A stretch of 5,333 bases of DNA from Chloroflexales bacterium. GTDB lineage: Bacteria; Chloroflexota; Chloroflexia; Chloroflexales; Chloroflexaceae. A model generated the notes under the pieces. The model saw nothing but the letters and a program-made list of their open reading frames with translations. It was not told the DNA's origin and made no database searches. The position numbers were made by a program, and so were the translations under genes. The DNA is taken from contig JAAXUL010000605.1 of the NCBI GenBank assembly GCA_013336035.1, positions 1 through 5,333 on the forward strand, read 5' to 3'. Below are positions 4,140-5,333 of this stretch, piece after piece (the stretch's first letter is position 1; every line of letters begins with the position of its first letter).

Positions 4140-5333
4140 CTACCCGTCACTCTCGGCGAGCAGCCGCCCTGCGGCCGCCTCCCAGGGGGTGGTGCGCCCG
4201 CGGCGCGAGGCCTGCTCGGCCGCCTGCGCGCCGAGGGCGGCCTCTGTGGCGAGCATCACCGAGCGGGCCGCGACGATCGTCTCCTGCCACGAGGCCGGGT
4301 GGGCCAGGGCCAGCGTGGCTAGCTCGCGGGCCCGCTCGGGGGCGCCCGTCTCGGCGAAGATCAGGGCCATGCCGACCAGGGCGTCGAGGACGAGCGGCAA
4401 TGCGCCGACCTCGCGGGCCAGGCGCAGCGCGGCCAGCCAGTGGCCCCGGGCGGTGGGCAGGTCGCGCACGCCATAGGCGATCTCGCCCAGGTTGGCGTGC
4501 GAGCTGGCGGCGCCGTGCTGGTCGCCCAGGCTCTGGAAGATGGCCAGGCTCTCCTCGAGCAGCTGGCGCGCCGAGGCGTGCTCGCCCATCAGGCTGAGCA
4601 CGCGCCCCAGACTGCTCAGGCTCCACGCGGCGCTCACCTTGTCGCCCAGGGCGCTGAAGATCGCGCTGCTCTCGTCGAGCAGCTCGCGCGCCCGCTCATA
4701 CTCGCCGAGGCTGCCCGCGAGGTCGCCGAGGGCGTCGATCGCCCAGGCCACGCCGGGCTGGTGGTCGAGGGCTTTGTAGGCGGCCAGGCCCTCGTCGAGG
4801 CGGCAGCGGGCGCGCTCGGACTCGTCGCGCTCGCTGGCGACCAGGCCCATAGCGGTGAGCGTGAAGGCGACATCGAGGTCGGCCGCGTGGGCCCGGAGCA
4901 CGGGCAGGGCGGCGGCCAGCTCGGCCTCGGCGGCGGCGAACTGCCCGACCCAGATGTGCAGCGCCCCGAGGCGCGCCCGCGCCCGCGCCGTCAGCACCGC
5001 CGACCCCTGCTCGTGCGGGAGGTCCGCCAGGGCTTTGAGCAGCATCTCGATGGCCTGGATGCCCTCGCTGTACCAGCCGCGCAGCTCGTGCAGGTAGTAG
5101 AGGCCGTCGAGCGCGCCGTCGAGGTCGGCCAGGCGCCCCGCGCCGATCGCCCAGGCCCAGGCCTTCCACAAGTTGTCGTACTCGACCTCGAGCTCGGCGA
5201 GGGCCTGGCCCTGGTGGCTGCCCTGGAGGGCCGCGCCGGCCTGCTCGCGCCGGTGCAGGCAGAAGCGGCTGAAGCAGAGCGCCGGCGCCTCGTGCGCGTC
5301 CAGGTCGGCGGCCAGCTTCTGGGCCGCAAACTG
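4140..5333 (-). CDS. TPR-repeat protein, C-terminal part of a likely STAND/AfsR- or LuxR-like regulator (5' end outside window)
   Basis: The frame is open from the right edge to a TAG at 4140-4142, giving the last 397 residues. The start lies outside; a TTG at 5169-5171 is internal, because conserved sequence continues upstream of it. ELEVEYDNLWKAWAWAI (47-63 of the fragment) matches the 'LexEhdNLraAlxWA' linker that follows the NTPase domain in many bacterial STAND regulators and adenylate-cyclase fusions. Residues about 116-355 form six tandem tetratricopeptide units of exactly 40 residues, with the helix-B Ala-Arg/Glu pair at 135, 175, 215, 255, 295 and 335. The end (about 357-397) carries the GRTTPWEAAAGRLL segment typical of the C-terminus of such regulators. 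TPR arrays bind proteins or ligands, and in STAND proteins they are the sensing arm. No N-terminal effector or ATPase domain can be seen, so the full architecture is inferred. The product is Ala/Leu/Glu-rich and soluble. Confidence 0.85.
   Translation of the reverse strand, partial: QFAAQKLAADLDAHEAPALCFSRFCLHRREQAGAALQGSHQGQALAELEVEYDNLWKAWAWAIGAGRLADLDGALDGLYYLHELRGWYSEGIQAIEMLLKALADLPHEQGSAVLTARARARLGALHIWVGQFAAAEAELAAALPVLRAHAADLDVAFTLTAMGLVASERDESERARCRLDEGLAAYKALDHQPGVAWAIDALGDLAGSLGEYERARELLDESSAIFSALGDKVSAAWSLSSLGRVLSLMGEHASARQLLEESLAIFQSLGDQHGAASSHANLGEIAYGVRDLPTARGHWLAALRLAREVGALPLVLDALVGMALIFAETGAPERARELATLALAHPASWQETIVAARSVMLATEAALGAQAAEQASRRGRTTPWEAAAGRLLAESDG
4269..4988 (-). repeat. 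120-base tandem periodicity encoding six 40-residue TPR units
   Basis: Protein anchors recur at exact 40-residue steps, and the DNA shows it too. For example GTCGCCCAGG is at both 4521 and 4641, and CTCCTCGAGC (4551) corresponds to CTCGTCGAGC (4671). Over the 52 bases starting at 4521 and 4641 I count 41 identities. The units lie wholly inside the TPR gene and reflect duplication plus strong codon bias. Confidence 0.75.

Noticed and set aside
5169..5171. TTG as the start of the TPR protein
   Set aside because: The frame stays open to the window edge, and the conserved EYDN-L-W-K-A linker straddles this codon, so it is an internal leucine.

Overview
The window is GC-rich, compactly organised bacterial DNA. 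I read it as chromosomal DNA from a member of the Chloroflexota (Chloroflexales/Roseiflexus-like). The basis is family content (a stand-alone V4R protein, a large TPR protein resembling the C-terminus of STAND-type regulators, Ala/Arg/Leu-rich GC codon use) and a C/G-rich palindromic intergenic element of a kind I associate with those genomes. The phylum is an inference and no marker gene proves it.

Layout from left to right. A truncated plus-strand gene end (1-140) looks like the C-terminal tail of an ABC-F ATPase. It converges on a minus-strand CPBP-family membrane protease gene (209-913), with a palindromic repeat between them. A divergent intergenic region (914-1192) then leads into a plus-strand Crp/Fnr-family regulator (1193-1882). 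That region carries a good CRP-like operator (1032-1047) placed about -41.5 from the start expected for a perfect TATAAT (1069-1074). A DUF3307 membrane protein (1983-2660, GTG start) follows on the same strand and may be co-transcribed. It converges on a minus-strand CoA-binding Rossmann protein gene (2738-3187), and a second copy of the palindromic repeat sits in this junction. Next come a clear intrinsic terminator (3298-3331), the minus-strand V4R-domain gene (3355-3987) with an AT-rich upstream region, and a minus-strand TPR gene (4140 to the right edge) whose start lies beyond the window.

The genes do not form one obvious pathway. The best-supported regulatory story is an auto-regulated Crp-family factor with a DUF3307 membrane protein immediately downstream. 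The V4R protein and the TPR protein both belong to families found in sensing or signalling, but nothing here links them mechanistically. I see no RNA gene, CRISPR array, insertion sequence, attachment site or origin. I found no convincing new system. The items most worth a second look are the Crp operator, the repeat element found at both convergent junctions and nowhere else here, the exactly 40-residue TPR array, and the altered motifs of the CPBP protein.
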